The notes beneath the pieces are model-generated. The model saw nothing but the letters and a program-made list of their open reading frames with translations. It was not told the origin of the DNA and did no database searches. A stretch of 64,000 nucleotides of DNA. It comes from Agarivorans sp. TSD2052 (GTDB taxonomy: Bacteria; Pseudomonadota; Gammaproteobacteria; Enterobacterales; Celerinatantimonadaceae). Made by a program: the position numbers and the translations under genes. Below are positions 52,216 through 60,685 of this stretch, piece after piece; position 1 is the first letter of the stretch, and every line of letters starts with the position of its first letter. The stretch lies in contig NZ_CP096670.1 in assembly GCF_023238625.1 (NCBI RefSeq), forward strand, positions 1,601,501-1,665,500, in the 5' to 3' direction.

Positions 52216-54114
52216 ATGCTCGCTCATCATACCTATCTCACTATTCTTAATTTGATTAGTCGCCGTCAAAAAGCCGCGCTAATGCTAGTACTAGACATTG
52301 TGTTTTTGAGCTTAGCGTTTTGGGGCGCTTTATGGGTAAGGTTTGCTGACGCTAACTACTTTAAAGATACCCCCACTTGGATCACCTTCTTTTCTGTGGC
52401 GCTAACCACCCTTATCGGTTTTTGGTACTTTGGTTTGTATCGCTCGGTATTGCGTTACATTAATGCCAAAAGTTTACAATGTATCTTGTTGAGCTTTTTG
52501 CTCGCAACGCTATTAATGATTGTGACTTCATTTTACTTTCAGGCCTTAATTCCCAGAACGGCTCCTTTTATTTATTTGGCATTTGGGGTGATGTTGTGTG
52601 GCGGGGTTCGGTTTGCCATTCGCTTGTTGTTTGTGTGGTTAGAGAATAGTGCCAAACAAAATGTCATTATTTTTGGGGCCGGCGAAAGTGGTAGGCAGTT
52701 ATTACAGGCCATTAGCCAAGGTGATAATTTTCAAGCTGTGGCCTTTATTGACGATAAAGAAGAGCTACGTAACTCGCTAATTCATGGCTTAACGGTTTAC
52801 CCGCCAAGTCAGTTAGCGAAACTGATCCACCGTTTTCAAGTATCTAAAGTATTATTGGCTATCCCTAATGCGGGTAAAAAAAGGCGCTCAGAAATTCTGA
52901 TTGGTTTAGCTAATCTGAATACCGAAGTGTTAACGGTTCCCCGTTTAAATGACTTGGTCACCGGTGAAGCGAAAGTAGATCAGATCAAAGAGGTCGATAT
53001 TGAAGATTTGCTGGGGCGCGAAGCAGTAAGCCCTGATGTACACCTTATGGAAAGCCAAATTCGCAATAAAACCGTGTTGGTGAGTGGTGCTGGCGGGTCT
53101 ATTGGCTCTGAATTGTGTCGGCAAATACTGCAGTTTAGGCCGGCTAGACTATTATTGATTGAGCGCTCAGAAGTAGCCTTGTATCAAATAGAACGAGAGC
53201 TTAAGAGTCGCTGTGAAGCATTAGCACTTAACATTGAGCTAGTGCCTCTAATGACCTCTGTACAACACCTGCCTCGCTTAACGAGCATTATGCAAACTAA
53301 CAATGTAGATACGGTGTATCACGCTGCCGCTTATAAACATGTGCCCTTAGTTGAACAAAATGTGGTGGAAGGGGTGTGTAACAATGTATTTGGCTCTTAC
53401 AACATTGCTCAAGCAGCCATCAAAGCAAATGTAAGATCGTTTGTCCTGGTGTCTACAGACAAAGCGGTTCGCCCTACCAATGTGATGGGCGCCACTAAAC
53501 GTTTAGCCGAGTTGGTTATGCAAAGCTTGGCCGACCATCAATCACAAACGACCATTAGCATGGTGCGTTTTGGTAATGTGCTGGGTTCTTCGGGTTCGGT
53601 TATCCCCTTATTTAAAGAGCAGATCCGTAAAGGAGAGGCGCTTACTATCACCCATCCGGATATTATTCGCTATTTTATGACCATACCAGAGGCCGCTCAG
53701 CTGGTTATTCAGGCTGGCTCTATGGCTAAAGGGGGTGAGGTATTTGTGCTGGATATGGGCGAACCAGTGAAAATCGCCGAACTGGCTAAGCGAATGGTGC
53801 ATTTATCGGGCTTAGAAGTGCGCGATGAAAATAACCCTGACGGCGACATTGAACTTAAATATACAGGGCTTAGACCTGGCGAAAAACTCTATGAAGAGTT
53901 GCTGGTGGGCGATGATGAAAGGCCTACAGACCACCCACGGATCCTCACTGCCAATGAGAGTTTTATCCCTTGGGCAGAACTGATGGATTTGTTTAGCGAT
54001 CTGAATGACGCTTGTGATGCGATGGACCAACATGCGGTGATTCGCTTATTGAAACAAGCGCCTTTGGCATACTGCCAAGAGCCGCGCCAGCCGCACTTAA
54101 AAGCGGTCTCTTAG
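52216..54114 (+). CDS. pglF: Membrane-bound UDP-GlcNAc 4,6-dehydratase (PglF/WbpM-like)
   Basis: 632 aa. Four or five N-terminal spans (residues about 20-150), then a first Rossmann domain (NVIIFGAGESGRQLLQAISQ) and the catalytic SDR domain: TVLVSGAGGSIGSELCRQIL, VDTVYHAAAYKHVPLVEQN, LVSTDKAVRPTNVMGATKRL where Tyr is replaced by Met as usual in this family, then MVRFGNVLGSSGSVIPLF. GLRPGEKLYEELLVGD ends the core. It generates UDP-4-keto-6-deoxy-GlcNAc. It closes the bacillosamine set. Confidence 0.95.
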   Translation: MLAHHTYLTILNLISRRQKAALMLVLDIVFLSLAFWGALWVRFADANYFKDTPTWITFFSVALTTLIGFWYFGLYRSVLRYINAKSLQCILLSFLLATLLMIVTSFYFQALIPRTAPFIYLAFGVMLCGGVRFAIRLLFVWLENSAKQNVIIFGAGESGRQLLQAISQGDNFQAVAFIDDKEELRNSLIHGLTVYPPSQLAKLIHRFQVSKVLLAIPNAGKKRRSEILIGLANLNTEVLTVPRLNDLVTGEAKVDQIKEVDIEDLLGREAVSPDVHLMESQIRNKTVLVSGAGGSIGSELCRQILQFRPARLLLIERSEVALYQIERELKSRCEALALNIELVPLMTSVQHLPRLTSIMQTNNVDTVYHAAAYKHVPLVEQNVVEGVCNNVFGSYNIAQAAIKANVRSFVLVSTDKAVRPTNVMGATKRLAELVMQSLADHQSQTTISMVRFGNVLGSSGSVIPLFKEQIRKGEALTITHPDIIRYFMTIPEAAQLVIQAGSMAKGGEVFVLDMGEPVKIAELAKRMVHLSGLEVRDENNPDGDIELKYTGLRPGEKLYEELLVGDDERPTDHPRILTANESFIPWAELMDLFSDLNDACDAMDQHAVIRLLKQAPLAYCQEPRQPHLKAVS

Positions 54115-54123
54115 GATTGCACA

Positions 54124-54495
54124 GTGGTTAAGCTCACGCTGATACGCGGCTTACCCGGGAGCGGTAAATCAACACTGGCTAATACTATTGATGCGGTTCA
54201 TCTAGAGGCCGATATGTACTTTGTGAACCAACAGGGCGAGTACTGTTATCAGCCAGATAAAATTGCTCAGGCTCATCAATGGTGCCAGCAGCAAACCGAG
54301 CAACAATTGGCCTTAGGCCATGATGTAGTAGTGGCGAACACCTTTGTACAGCAATGGGAAATGCAAGCTTATCGTGACCTTGCCAATAAGTACCAGGCTG
54401 AGTTAGAGATAGTGTGTTGTAACGGGCAATACTCTAACGTTCATGGGGTCAGCGCACTGACTATCGCCAATATGCGGGCTAAGTGGCAAGATTAG
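54124..54495 (+). CDS. Small P-loop kinase-like ATPase
   Basis: 123 aa from GTG 54124, with AGGA overlapping the pglF stop. Walker A is LIRGLPGSGKSTLANTI at residues 6-22. The rest fits the AAA_33 / polynucleotide-kinase-like or N4BP2-like group: VHLEADMYFVNQQGEYCYQP, QQTEQQLALGHDVVVANTFV. It is about the shortest form of this domain. Function is unknown; it could phosphorylate a nucleotide, a sugar or an RNA end. Position suggests co-transcription with the glycan genes; a terminator follows. Confidence 0.75.
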   Translation: MVKLTLIRGLPGSGKSTLANTIDAVHLEADMYFVNQQGEYCYQPDKIAQAHQWCQQQTEQQLALGHDVVVANTFVQQWEMQAYRDLANKYQAELEIVCCNGQYSNVHGVSALTIANMRAKWQD

Positions 54496-54510
54496 CCAAG
54501 ACAAAAAATA

Positions 54511-54538
54511 AAAAAGACGCTTTATGCGTCTTTTTTGT
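54511..54538. terminator. Bidirectional terminator between convergent genes
   Basis: AAAAAGACGC (54511-54520) pairs with GCGTCTTTTT (54526-54535) around TTTAT, with A- and T-runs on both sides. It ends the wzx-pglF run on + and the acyl-CoA synthetase on -. Confidence 0.88.
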
Positions 54539-54552
54539 TTTTAGAGGCCTCG

Positions 54553-56334
54553 TTATGCCGTTCTAGTTTCGGCATACATGGCACTGATTTGCTCAGCAAA
54601 GCGACTTTCGATGACTGCGCGGCGCAACTTAAGTGTTGGCGTTAGTTCACCTTGTTTCATACAAAACTCGCGTGGCAACAGGGTAAATTGTTTCACCTGT
54701 TCAAAGCGCGCCAAATTGGTTTGTACTTGTTTAAGCCTCGCTTGGATAAGTTGTTTGATTTCGGCGTTTTCTAACAACTCATTGCGGTGTTGCCATTTTA
54801 TACCTAACTGTTTGGCATGCAGTTCTAAGGCTTCAAAGGCGGGTACAATCAGCGCCGATACGAAGTGGCGAGCGTCAGCAATAATCGCGACTTGCTCAAA
54901 CAAAGGCTCTCGAATCAACGCGCCTTCAACTCGCTGTGGGGCAATGTATTTACCGCCAGAGGTCTTCATTAACTCTTTAATACGCTCGGTCAGTACCAGA
55001 TTACCTTGGGCATCAATATTTCCAGCGTCGCCGGTGTGTAGCCATCCATCGACGATGGTTTCGGCGGTAGCTTGTGGTTTATTAAAGTAACCACGCATGA
55101 CGGTGTCACCTTTAACCAAAATTTCACCCTTATCAGATATTTTTATCTGTAGGGCTTCTAAGGGCTGACCTATAGTACTGATCGCTTTTTGTGTTTCGCT
55201 ATAGCAAGACACCGTAGCGGTCGATTCTGTCATCCCGTAGCCGTAGTTAATCGGTACGTCTAAGCATTGAAAAAAGCTATTGATATCATCAGCTAATCTC
55301 GCGCCAGAGCAGGGTAGTAGTCTTGCTGGGCCGAACACGGCGCGGATCTTAGCTAATACCAGTTTGTTCGCTAGGGCGTAACGTAGCTTCAACCAAATAG
55401 AGGGTGTTTGCTGTTGCTGCTTAGCGTTTAAGCGCTGTTGAGCGACCGACATTGCCCAGTTAAACAGTGTTTGTTTTACCGCTGGAGCGGCTGATACTTT
55501 CTGTAGAATCGCCGAGTGGATTTTTTCATACAGGCGCGGCACACTGCACATCAGCGTAGGCTGACTGCGCGGTAAGGCTTGTTGTATTGTTGCCGGGTCT
55601 TCTAAGTAAATATTGGTCGCTCCGCGATACAATATGTAGTAAGTCCAAGCCCGTTCAAATACGTGACTTAGTGGCAAAAAGCTCAGCGATACATCATCAC
55701 TATTTACCGCTAAACGTTGGTCATGCATAGCAAAGGCTGCGGCAAAATTGCGGTGATCAAGCATCACCCCTTTAGGCTCGCCGGTGGTACCAGAAGTATA
55801 AATAAGGGTGGCTAAGTCATCCATTTGCAGCTGTTTTTGGCGCTCTGAAAGTTCTGTGTCGTTGGCGCTTTCGCCTAATGTGAGAATTTGCTTCCAGCTA
55901 AGTACATTTTGCTGCTTAGTATGTTCGCTGTCTTCAAAGCAAATTAAGGTTTCCACATGGCCTGCAGCCAGTAGCTCTAAGCCTATTTCTACCTGCTCTG
56001 CTTGACCTACAAAAAGGATTTTGCAGTCAGCATCTTTTAGTATGTATTGGCTTTGCTCGAGGGTGTTGGTTGGGTATATCGGCACTACACAGCCGCGCGC
56101 TGCCAAAATGCCAAGATCGGCGATGGTCCATTCAGGCATGTTGGGGGACATAATCGCCACCCGCTGTTGTGGTTGATGGCCTAAGCGAACCAAACCTTTT
56201 GCGACTAGCGTCCATTGCTGAGAAAAATCGGTCCATGTAAAACACTGCCAGGCTTGATTACGCCAAATTTTCAGCGCCACTTGTTGGGCTTGCTGCTGAG
56301 CTTGTTGGCTAAGCAAGGTAACGATGTGCTGCAT
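54553..56334 (-). CDS. Long-chain acyl-CoA synthetase (AMP-dependent)
   Basis: 593 aa, the eukaryote/FadD15-like length. AMP-binding motif LATLIYTSGTTGEPKGVMLD, LSFLPLSHVFERAWTYYILY, YGMTESTATVSCYSE (A8-like region), and the hinge and catalytic end WLHTGDAGNIDAQGNLVLTE then KTSGGKYIAPQRVEGALIRE. It activates fatty acids with ATP and CoA at the inner membrane. It is alone on the minus strand between two operons and has no evident link to the glycan genes. Confidence 0.92.
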   Translation of the reverse strand: MQHIVTLLSQQAQQQAQQVALKIWRNQAWQCFTWTDFSQQWTLVAKGLVRLGHQPQQRVAIMSPNMPEWTIADLGILAARGCVVPIYPTNTLEQSQYILKDADCKILFVGQAEQVEIGLELLAAGHVETLICFEDSEHTKQQNVLSWKQILTLGESANDTELSERQKQLQMDDLATLIYTSGTTGEPKGVMLDHRNFAAAFAMHDQRLAVNSDDVSLSFLPLSHVFERAWTYYILYRGATNIYLEDPATIQQALPRSQPTLMCSVPRLYEKIHSAILQKVSAAPAVKQTLFNWAMSVAQQRLNAKQQQQTPSIWLKLRYALANKLVLAKIRAVFGPARLLPCSGARLADDINSFFQCLDVPINYGYGMTESTATVSCYSETQKAISTIGQPLEALQIKISDKGEILVKGDTVMRGYFNKPQATAETIVDGWLHTGDAGNIDAQGNLVLTERIKELMKTSGGKYIAPQRVEGALIREPLFEQVAIIADARHFVSALIVPAFEALELHAKQLGIKWQHRNELLENAEIKQLIQARLKQVQTNLARFEQVKQFTLLPREFCMKQGELTPTLKLRRAVIESRFAEQISAMYAETRTA

Positions 56335-56844
56335 GTATTCTTACCTTTAAATGGATGAGGGCAAGTAGTTGCCACTTTGAGCGGGCTATTTTAGGGAGTT
56401 TTGATTGAGCGAACAAGTGTAAGCTCAGCAAAAATGAAATAATATTTCGTCACGTTATGGGAAGCGATAATTCATGCTGCTTAGCGGCTTTGAATTACCA
56501 ACAACACACTCAATTACTCTGGTCTGTAGGCGACGCTTACAATGCCCCAATTGCTGAGCAAGTGGCAGGACGAGTTTAGTGCCGTTAGAATGATGGGTAA
56601 ACGTTGCCATTTTAGCCGTGAATACAAATGTAATTCTTCATCCTTATTATCGGTTTTCAGACCAAATTAGAGGCTGAAGTATCTAAGGGGTTTACGCCTT
56701 TTGTTCAAGGTTTAGTGTATTTGCTAGTTAACTAAAGCCTCTATTTAGCAGTGTTTGTACCTGTTTATCATTTGATGCTAAGCAAACAGAATAATGCGCA
56801 GAGACACAAAAATAATGATTACTAGAAGTAAAGTTTACATAAAA

Positions 56845-56860
56845 GTGGAAACGTTTACCC
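56845..56860 (+). promoter_or_regulatory. GalR/LacI-family operator upstream of galE
   Basis: GTGGAAACGTTTACCC matches the E. coli gal operator form GTGTAAACGATTCCAC at 12 of 16 positions, including the central ACG-TT core. It lies about 14 bases before a TATAAT, so a bound repressor would cover the -35 region. The regulator gene is not in the window. Confidence 0.7.
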
Positions 56861-56873
56861 TTTCGTGCTTCAA

Positions 56874-56879
56874 TATAAT
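56874..56879 (+). promoter_or_regulatory. -10 element of the gal operon promoter
   Basis: A perfect TATAAT 73 bases before the galE start. The matching -35 is poor (ACGTTT or CGTTTA at 56851-56857), inside the operator, which suggests a regulated promoter helped by an activator. Confidence 0.5.
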
Positions 56880-56951
56880 TATTCAGGCTGTTATAAGCAG
56901 TGTTAGTTTGATGAGCGCTTAGCGATTGTTACAGCGTAAATGGAGAAAGGA

Positions 56952-57971
56952 ATGAACAAGGTCTTGGTGACGGGCGGTATGGGTTACATTGGTAGTCATA
57001 CCTGTGTACAAATGATTGAAGCTGGCTTAAGCCCCATTATTTTGGATAATTTGTGTAACAGTAAGCTTGAAGTATTGGCACGTATTGAATCTTTAACCGA
57101 TAAGCAGCCAGCCTATTATCAAGGTGATGTGCGAGACCGCGCCATTCTGGAGCGCATTTTCGTTGAGCATAAAATCGATTCTGTGATCCACTTTGCGGGC
57201 TTAAAAGCGGTGGGCGAATCAGTACAAAAGCCTTATGAGTATTACGATAATAATGTCGTTGGTTCGCTGGTACTGATTGATGTTATGCGTAAAGCGGGGG
57301 TTAAAAGCATCGTATTTAGCTCATCAGCCACGGTATACGGTGAGCCAAGTGTGATGCCTATTGATGAAAGTAGCCCCACTGGCGATGTCACCAATCCTTA
57401 CGGTCGCAGTAAATACATGGTGGAACAATGCTACCGAGACATTCAACTGGCGGCGCCAGACTTGAGTGTCACCCTGCTGCGCTACTTTAATCCGGTGGGA
57501 GCACATCCTAGTGGCTTGATGGGCGAAGACCCGCAAGGGATCCCTAATAATTTAATGCCATTTATCGCTCAAGTGGCGGTGGGGCGTAGAGACAGTTTAT
57601 CGGTATTTGGCAATGATTATCCCACGCCAGATGGCACCGGTGTTCGAGATTATATTCACGTAATGGATTTAGCCGAGGGCCATATTGCTGCCTTGACCAA
57701 GGTGGGTAAACAAGCAGGTCTACATGTTTTTAACTTAGGTACTGGCACAGGTAGTTCGGTATTAGAGATGCTTAATGCCTTTGGCAAAGCTTGCGGTAAA
57801 GACATCACTTATAACATTTGCCCTCGCCGTAATGGTGATATTGCCGAATGCTGGGCCGCTACCGATAAGGCCAAGCAAGTCTTGGGCTGGAAGGCGACCC
57901 GGAGTGTTGAAGATATGGCAGCGGATACCTGGAACTGGCAGTCGAACAATCCCAATGGCTACGATAAGTAA
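56952..57971 (+). CDS. galE: UDP-glucose 4-epimerase
   Basis: 339 aa. I use ATG 56952, six bases after GGAG; the ATG at 56940 would place the ribosome site inside the gene. [50 protein letters not shown] and [16 protein letters not shown] (Tyr-x-x-x-Lys), [19 protein letters not shown]. Interconverts UDP-glucose and UDP-galactose; it completes the Leloir pathway with galT and galK and can also supply UDP-galactose to the glycan loci. Confidence 0.98.
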   Translation: MNKVLVTGGMGYIGSHTCVQMIEAGLSPIILDNLCNSKLEVLARIESLTDKQPAYYQGDVRDRAILERIFVEHKIDSVIHFAGLKAVGESVQKPYEYYDNNVVGSLVLIDVMRKAGVKSIVFSSSATVYGEPSVMPIDESSPTGDVTNPYGRSKYMVEQCYRDIQLAAPDLSVTLLRYFNPVGAHPSGLMGEDPQGIPNNLMPFIAQVAVGRRDSLSVFGNDYPTPDGTGVRDYIHVMDLAEGHIAALTKVGKQAGLHVFNLGTGTGSSVLEMLNAFGKACGKDITYNICPRRNGDIAECWAATDKAKQVLGWKATRSVEDMAADTWNWQSNNPNGYDK

Positions 57972-58025
57972 TCACTTTGAAATTAGAGAGCGTTTAAATG
58001 ACGTTTTTGATGGAGTAATAAACCC

Positions 58026-59087
58026 ATGGTAAACAATTTATTTGACCCCACTGAGCATCCTCATCGCCGCTATAACCCTCTAACAGGGCAGTGGATTTTG
58101 GTGTCGCCGCATCGCGCCAAGCGCCCTTGGAGTGGCCAAGACGAAGCCCCTGCAACGGCGACTTTGCCAAGTTATGACAAAGGCTGCTTTTTGTGTGCCG
58201 GTAATACCCGTATTTCGGGTGATAAAAACCCTCACTACCAAGGGACTTATGTATTTACCAACGACTTTGCGGCCTTAATGACCGATTCACCCGAGGTGCC
58301 AGCCTCAAGCGATCCCTTGTTTAGAAGTATGCAAGCGCGCGGTTTAAGTCGAGTGATTTGTTTCTCTCCCGACCACAGTAAAACCTTACCGGAGTTATCG
58401 CTTAATGCGATTCGCTGTGTGATTGATACCTGGAATCAACAAATTGAAGAGTTAGGTAAAGACTATCTATGGGTGCAGGCCTTTGAGAACAAAGGGGAAA
58501 CCATGGGGTGTTCACAGCCGCATCCGCATGGACAAATTTGGGCGAATAGCTTTTTACCTAATGAGATTGAACGTAAAGACCAGCATTTACGTAGCTATTA
58601 CCAACAGCATGGTAGTAACTTGCTGGTGGACTATGCGAGCAAAGAGCAAGCCGATGGTACGCGTACCGTTGTAGAAACCGAGCACTGGATCGCCGTGGTG
58701 CCTTACTGGGCGGCATGGCCCTTTGAAACCATGTTGTTGCCTAAAGCGCCTATTCGTCGTATTAGCGAGTTATCAAACCAGCAGCGAGATGATTTAGCCC
58801 TTGCGATTAAAAAGCTCACCAGTCGCTACGATAATTTATTTCAGTGTTCATTTCCTTATTCAATGGGCTGGCACTTTGCGCCCTTCTTTAAAGAAGGTGA
58901 TAGCTCTACTGAACACTGGCAGTTACATGCCTTGTTCTACCCACCGCTATTGCGCTCTGCCAGTGTACGTAAATTTATGGTGGGGTATGAAATGCTAGCC
59001 GAAAGCCAGCGAGATTTAACGGCAGAACAGGCGGCTGAAAAATTACGCAATGTCAGCGACGTTCATTATAAAGAACAAGTTAAATAA
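58026..59087 (+). CDS. galT: Galactose-1-phosphate uridylyltransferase
   Basis: 353 aa, HIT-superfamily transferase. [20 protein letters not shown] at the N terminus, [18 protein letters not shown] (zinc-site Cys pair), the active-site [17 protein letters not shown] with the nucleophilic His, and [20 protein letters not shown] near the C terminus. It lies 54 bases after galE and 11 before galK. Confidence 0.98.
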   Translation: MVNNLFDPTEHPHRRYNPLTGQWILVSPHRAKRPWSGQDEAPATATLPSYDKGCFLCAGNTRISGDKNPHYQGTYVFTNDFAALMTDSPEVPASSDPLFRSMQARGLSRVICFSPDHSKTLPELSLNAIRCVIDTWNQQIEELGKDYLWVQAFENKGETMGCSQPHPHGQIWANSFLPNEIERKDQHLRSYYQQHGSNLLVDYASKEQADGTRTVVETEHWIAVVPYWAAWPFETMLLPKAPIRRISELSNQQRDDLALAIKKLTSRYDNLFQCSFPYSMGWHFAPFFKEGDSSTEHWQLHALFYPPLLRSASVRKFMVGYEMLAESQRDLTAEQAAEKLRNVSDVHYKEQVK

Positions 59088-59098
59088 GGGAGCAGCAA

Positions 59099-60262
59099 AT
59101 GACTCAACGCCAAAAACAACTAATTGAAAAGGTAAGCACTGCCTTTACTACTATGACTGGCTCAGCCCCCGCCAAACTCATTCAGGCTCCTGGGCGGGTA
59201 AATTTAATCGGCGAGCATACTGATTACAACGATGGTTTTGTGCTGCCTTGTGCCATCGATTACCAAACTGTAGTCGCTGCCTCGCCTCGCGATGACAGCA
59301 TCGTGCGGGTTGTATCGGTAGATTATGATAATCAAGTCAATCAATTTGATATTAGTCAGCCGCTAGAATTTGACGAAACCTGCATGTGGGTGAATTACAT
59401 ACGCGGTGTGATTGATTGTCTATTAACTAAAGGCTATCAACTAAAAGGTGTTGATCTTGCGGTCAGTGGTAATGTGCCACAAGGGGCAGGGCTTAGTTCT
59501 TCTGCTGCACTAGAGGTAGTGATAGGCCAAACCTTTAAAACACTGTTCAATTTAGAGGTTTCTCAGCAGCAATTGGCCTTAATTGGCCAAGAAGCTGAAA
59601 ATAACTTTGTAGGTTGTAATTGCGGCATTATGGACCAATTGATCTCTGCCGAAGGAGAGGCCAATCATGCTCTGCTGATTGATTGCCGCTCACTAGACAC
59701 TAAAGCAGTCGCCATGCCGGAAGAGATGGCCGTGGTGATTATTAACTCGAATAAAAAACGTGGCTTGGTAGACAGTGAATACAATACTCGCCGGCAACAG
59801 TGTGAAGCCGCAGCTAAAGGTTTAGGGCTTAGTTCTTTACGTGATGTTAGTGAAGCCTTGTTTGCCGAAAAAGCTGACACCTTAGACCCCGTTGTTGCTA
59901 AGCGGGCACGCCATGTTATTACTGAAAATGCGCGTACACTGGCAGCGGCTGAAGCGCTAAAAGCCAATGATATGGCAAGCTTGAGTGTATTGATGGAGCA
60001 ATCACATGCTTCAATGCGAGATGATTTTGAGATTACCGTGCCCGAAGTTGATAGCTTGGTTGATATTGTTAAACAAGTCATTGGTGCCGAGGGTGGGGTA
60101 CGTATGACTGGTGGTGGTTTTGGTGGTTGTATTGTGGCGTTAATGCCGCCGGCTTTAGTAGACAAAGTATGCCAAGCAGTAGAGCAGCAGTATCAAGCAA
60201 AAACTGGCTTAAAGGAAAGTATTTATGTGTGTAAGGCGATGGCGGGAGCTGGTGCTCTATAG
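59099..60262 (+). CDS. galK: Galactokinase
   Basis: 387 aa GHMP kinase. The galactokinase signature [20 protein letters not shown] is complete, followed by the ATP loop [40 protein letters not shown] (catalytic Asp), and the C-terminal [18 protein letters not shown]. It phosphorylates galactose at C1. It ends the gal operon, and a clear terminator follows 58 bases later. No galM or transporter follows. Confidence 0.98.
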   Translation: MTQRQKQLIEKVSTAFTTMTGSAPAKLIQAPGRVNLIGEHTDYNDGFVLPCAIDYQTVVAASPRDDSIVRVVSVDYDNQVNQFDISQPLEFDETCMWVNYIRGVIDCLLTKGYQLKGVDLAVSGNVPQGAGLSSSAALEVVIGQTFKTLFNLEVSQQQLALIGQEAENNFVGCNCGIMDQLISAEGEANHALLIDCRSLDTKAVAMPEEMAVVIINSNKKRGLVDSEYNTRRQQCEAAAKGLGLSSLRDVSEALFAEKADTLDPVVAKRARHVITENARTLAAAEALKANDMASLSVLMEQSHASMRDDFEITVPEVDSLVDIVKQVIGAEGGVRMTGGGFGGCIVALMPPALVDKVCQAVEQQYQAKTGLKESIYVCKAMAGAGAL

Positions 60263-60320
60263 TCATTAAGCTCGATTAACTTCACTTTACACTGGTAGGC
60301 CATAGCTTAAGTGTGTTTCA

Positions 60321-60348
60321 AAAACCTCGATGTTATTCGAGGTTTTTT
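60321..60348 (+). terminator. Terminator of the gal operon
   Basis: AAAACCTCGA (60321-60330) pairs with TCGAGGTTTT (60337-60346) around TGTTAT, followed by more T. Confidence 0.9.
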
Positions 60349-60393
60349 GTATTTGGTGTGGCTGGTGATTATTGCCGTATGGGCTGGAATTAT

Positions 60394-60437
60394 TGGCGTC
60401 CCCTGCGAGATTCGAACTCACGTCTAAGACTTAGGAG
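60394..60437 (-). pseudogene. 3' half of a tRNA-Arg(CCU), remnant
   Basis: On the minus strand the sequence runs from an anticodon loop CTCCTAA through an intact T-arm (GTGAG TTCGAAT CTCGC) to AGGGGAC-G-CCA. The anticodon stem does not pair and the 5' half is missing. It resembles the intact tRNA 170 bases away but with a different T-stem, so it is an old or foreign copy rather than a fresh duplication. Bases 60438-60608 hold nothing recognisable. Confidence 0.7.
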
Positions 60438-60608
60438 GGGGGTGTTGTTAATCATTTTTTGTAAAAATAATTCATATAAATCAAAGCAATATGTTTTATT
60501 GTGTTTTTCATAGTACCTTCTTTAGTACGTTTTTATGCTTGAAAATAGTAATTAGGGCTAATATTCGGCAAACTTTGTGGATTGATATACAAACGACAAA
60601 AAAGAAAG

Positions 60609-60685
60609 TGGCGTCCCCGGCAGGAGTCGAACCTGCGACCTTGTCCTTAGGAGGGACCTGCTCTATCCAACTGAGCTACGGAGAC
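60609..60685 (-). tRNA. tRNA-Arg (anticodon CCU)
   Basis: 77 bases including the encoded CCA. All arms fold: acceptor GTCTCCG/CGGGGAC with one G-T pair, D-stem GCTC/GAGC, anticodon arm GGTCC-CTCCTAA-GGACA (one mismatch at the base), variable AGGTC, T-arm GCAGG-TTCGACT-CCTGC, discriminator G. The anticodon CCU reads the AGG codon. Confidence 0.97.

Larger units (their letters stand above)
56335..56951. other. Intergenic region upstream of galE
   Basis: 617 bases between the divergent acyl-CoA synthetase and galE. The right third holds the gal operator and promoter listed separately. The middle contains short frames that read like coding remnants, e.g. a stretch of about 33 codons ending near 56735 with EVSKGFTPFVQGLVYLLVN, but no start or intact gene. 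The left end should hold the acyl-CoA synthetase promoter. Confidence 0.5.

Noticed and set aside
60313-60513. 66-codon frame after galK
   Set aside because: It covers the gal terminator and the half-tRNA remnant and has no ribosome site.
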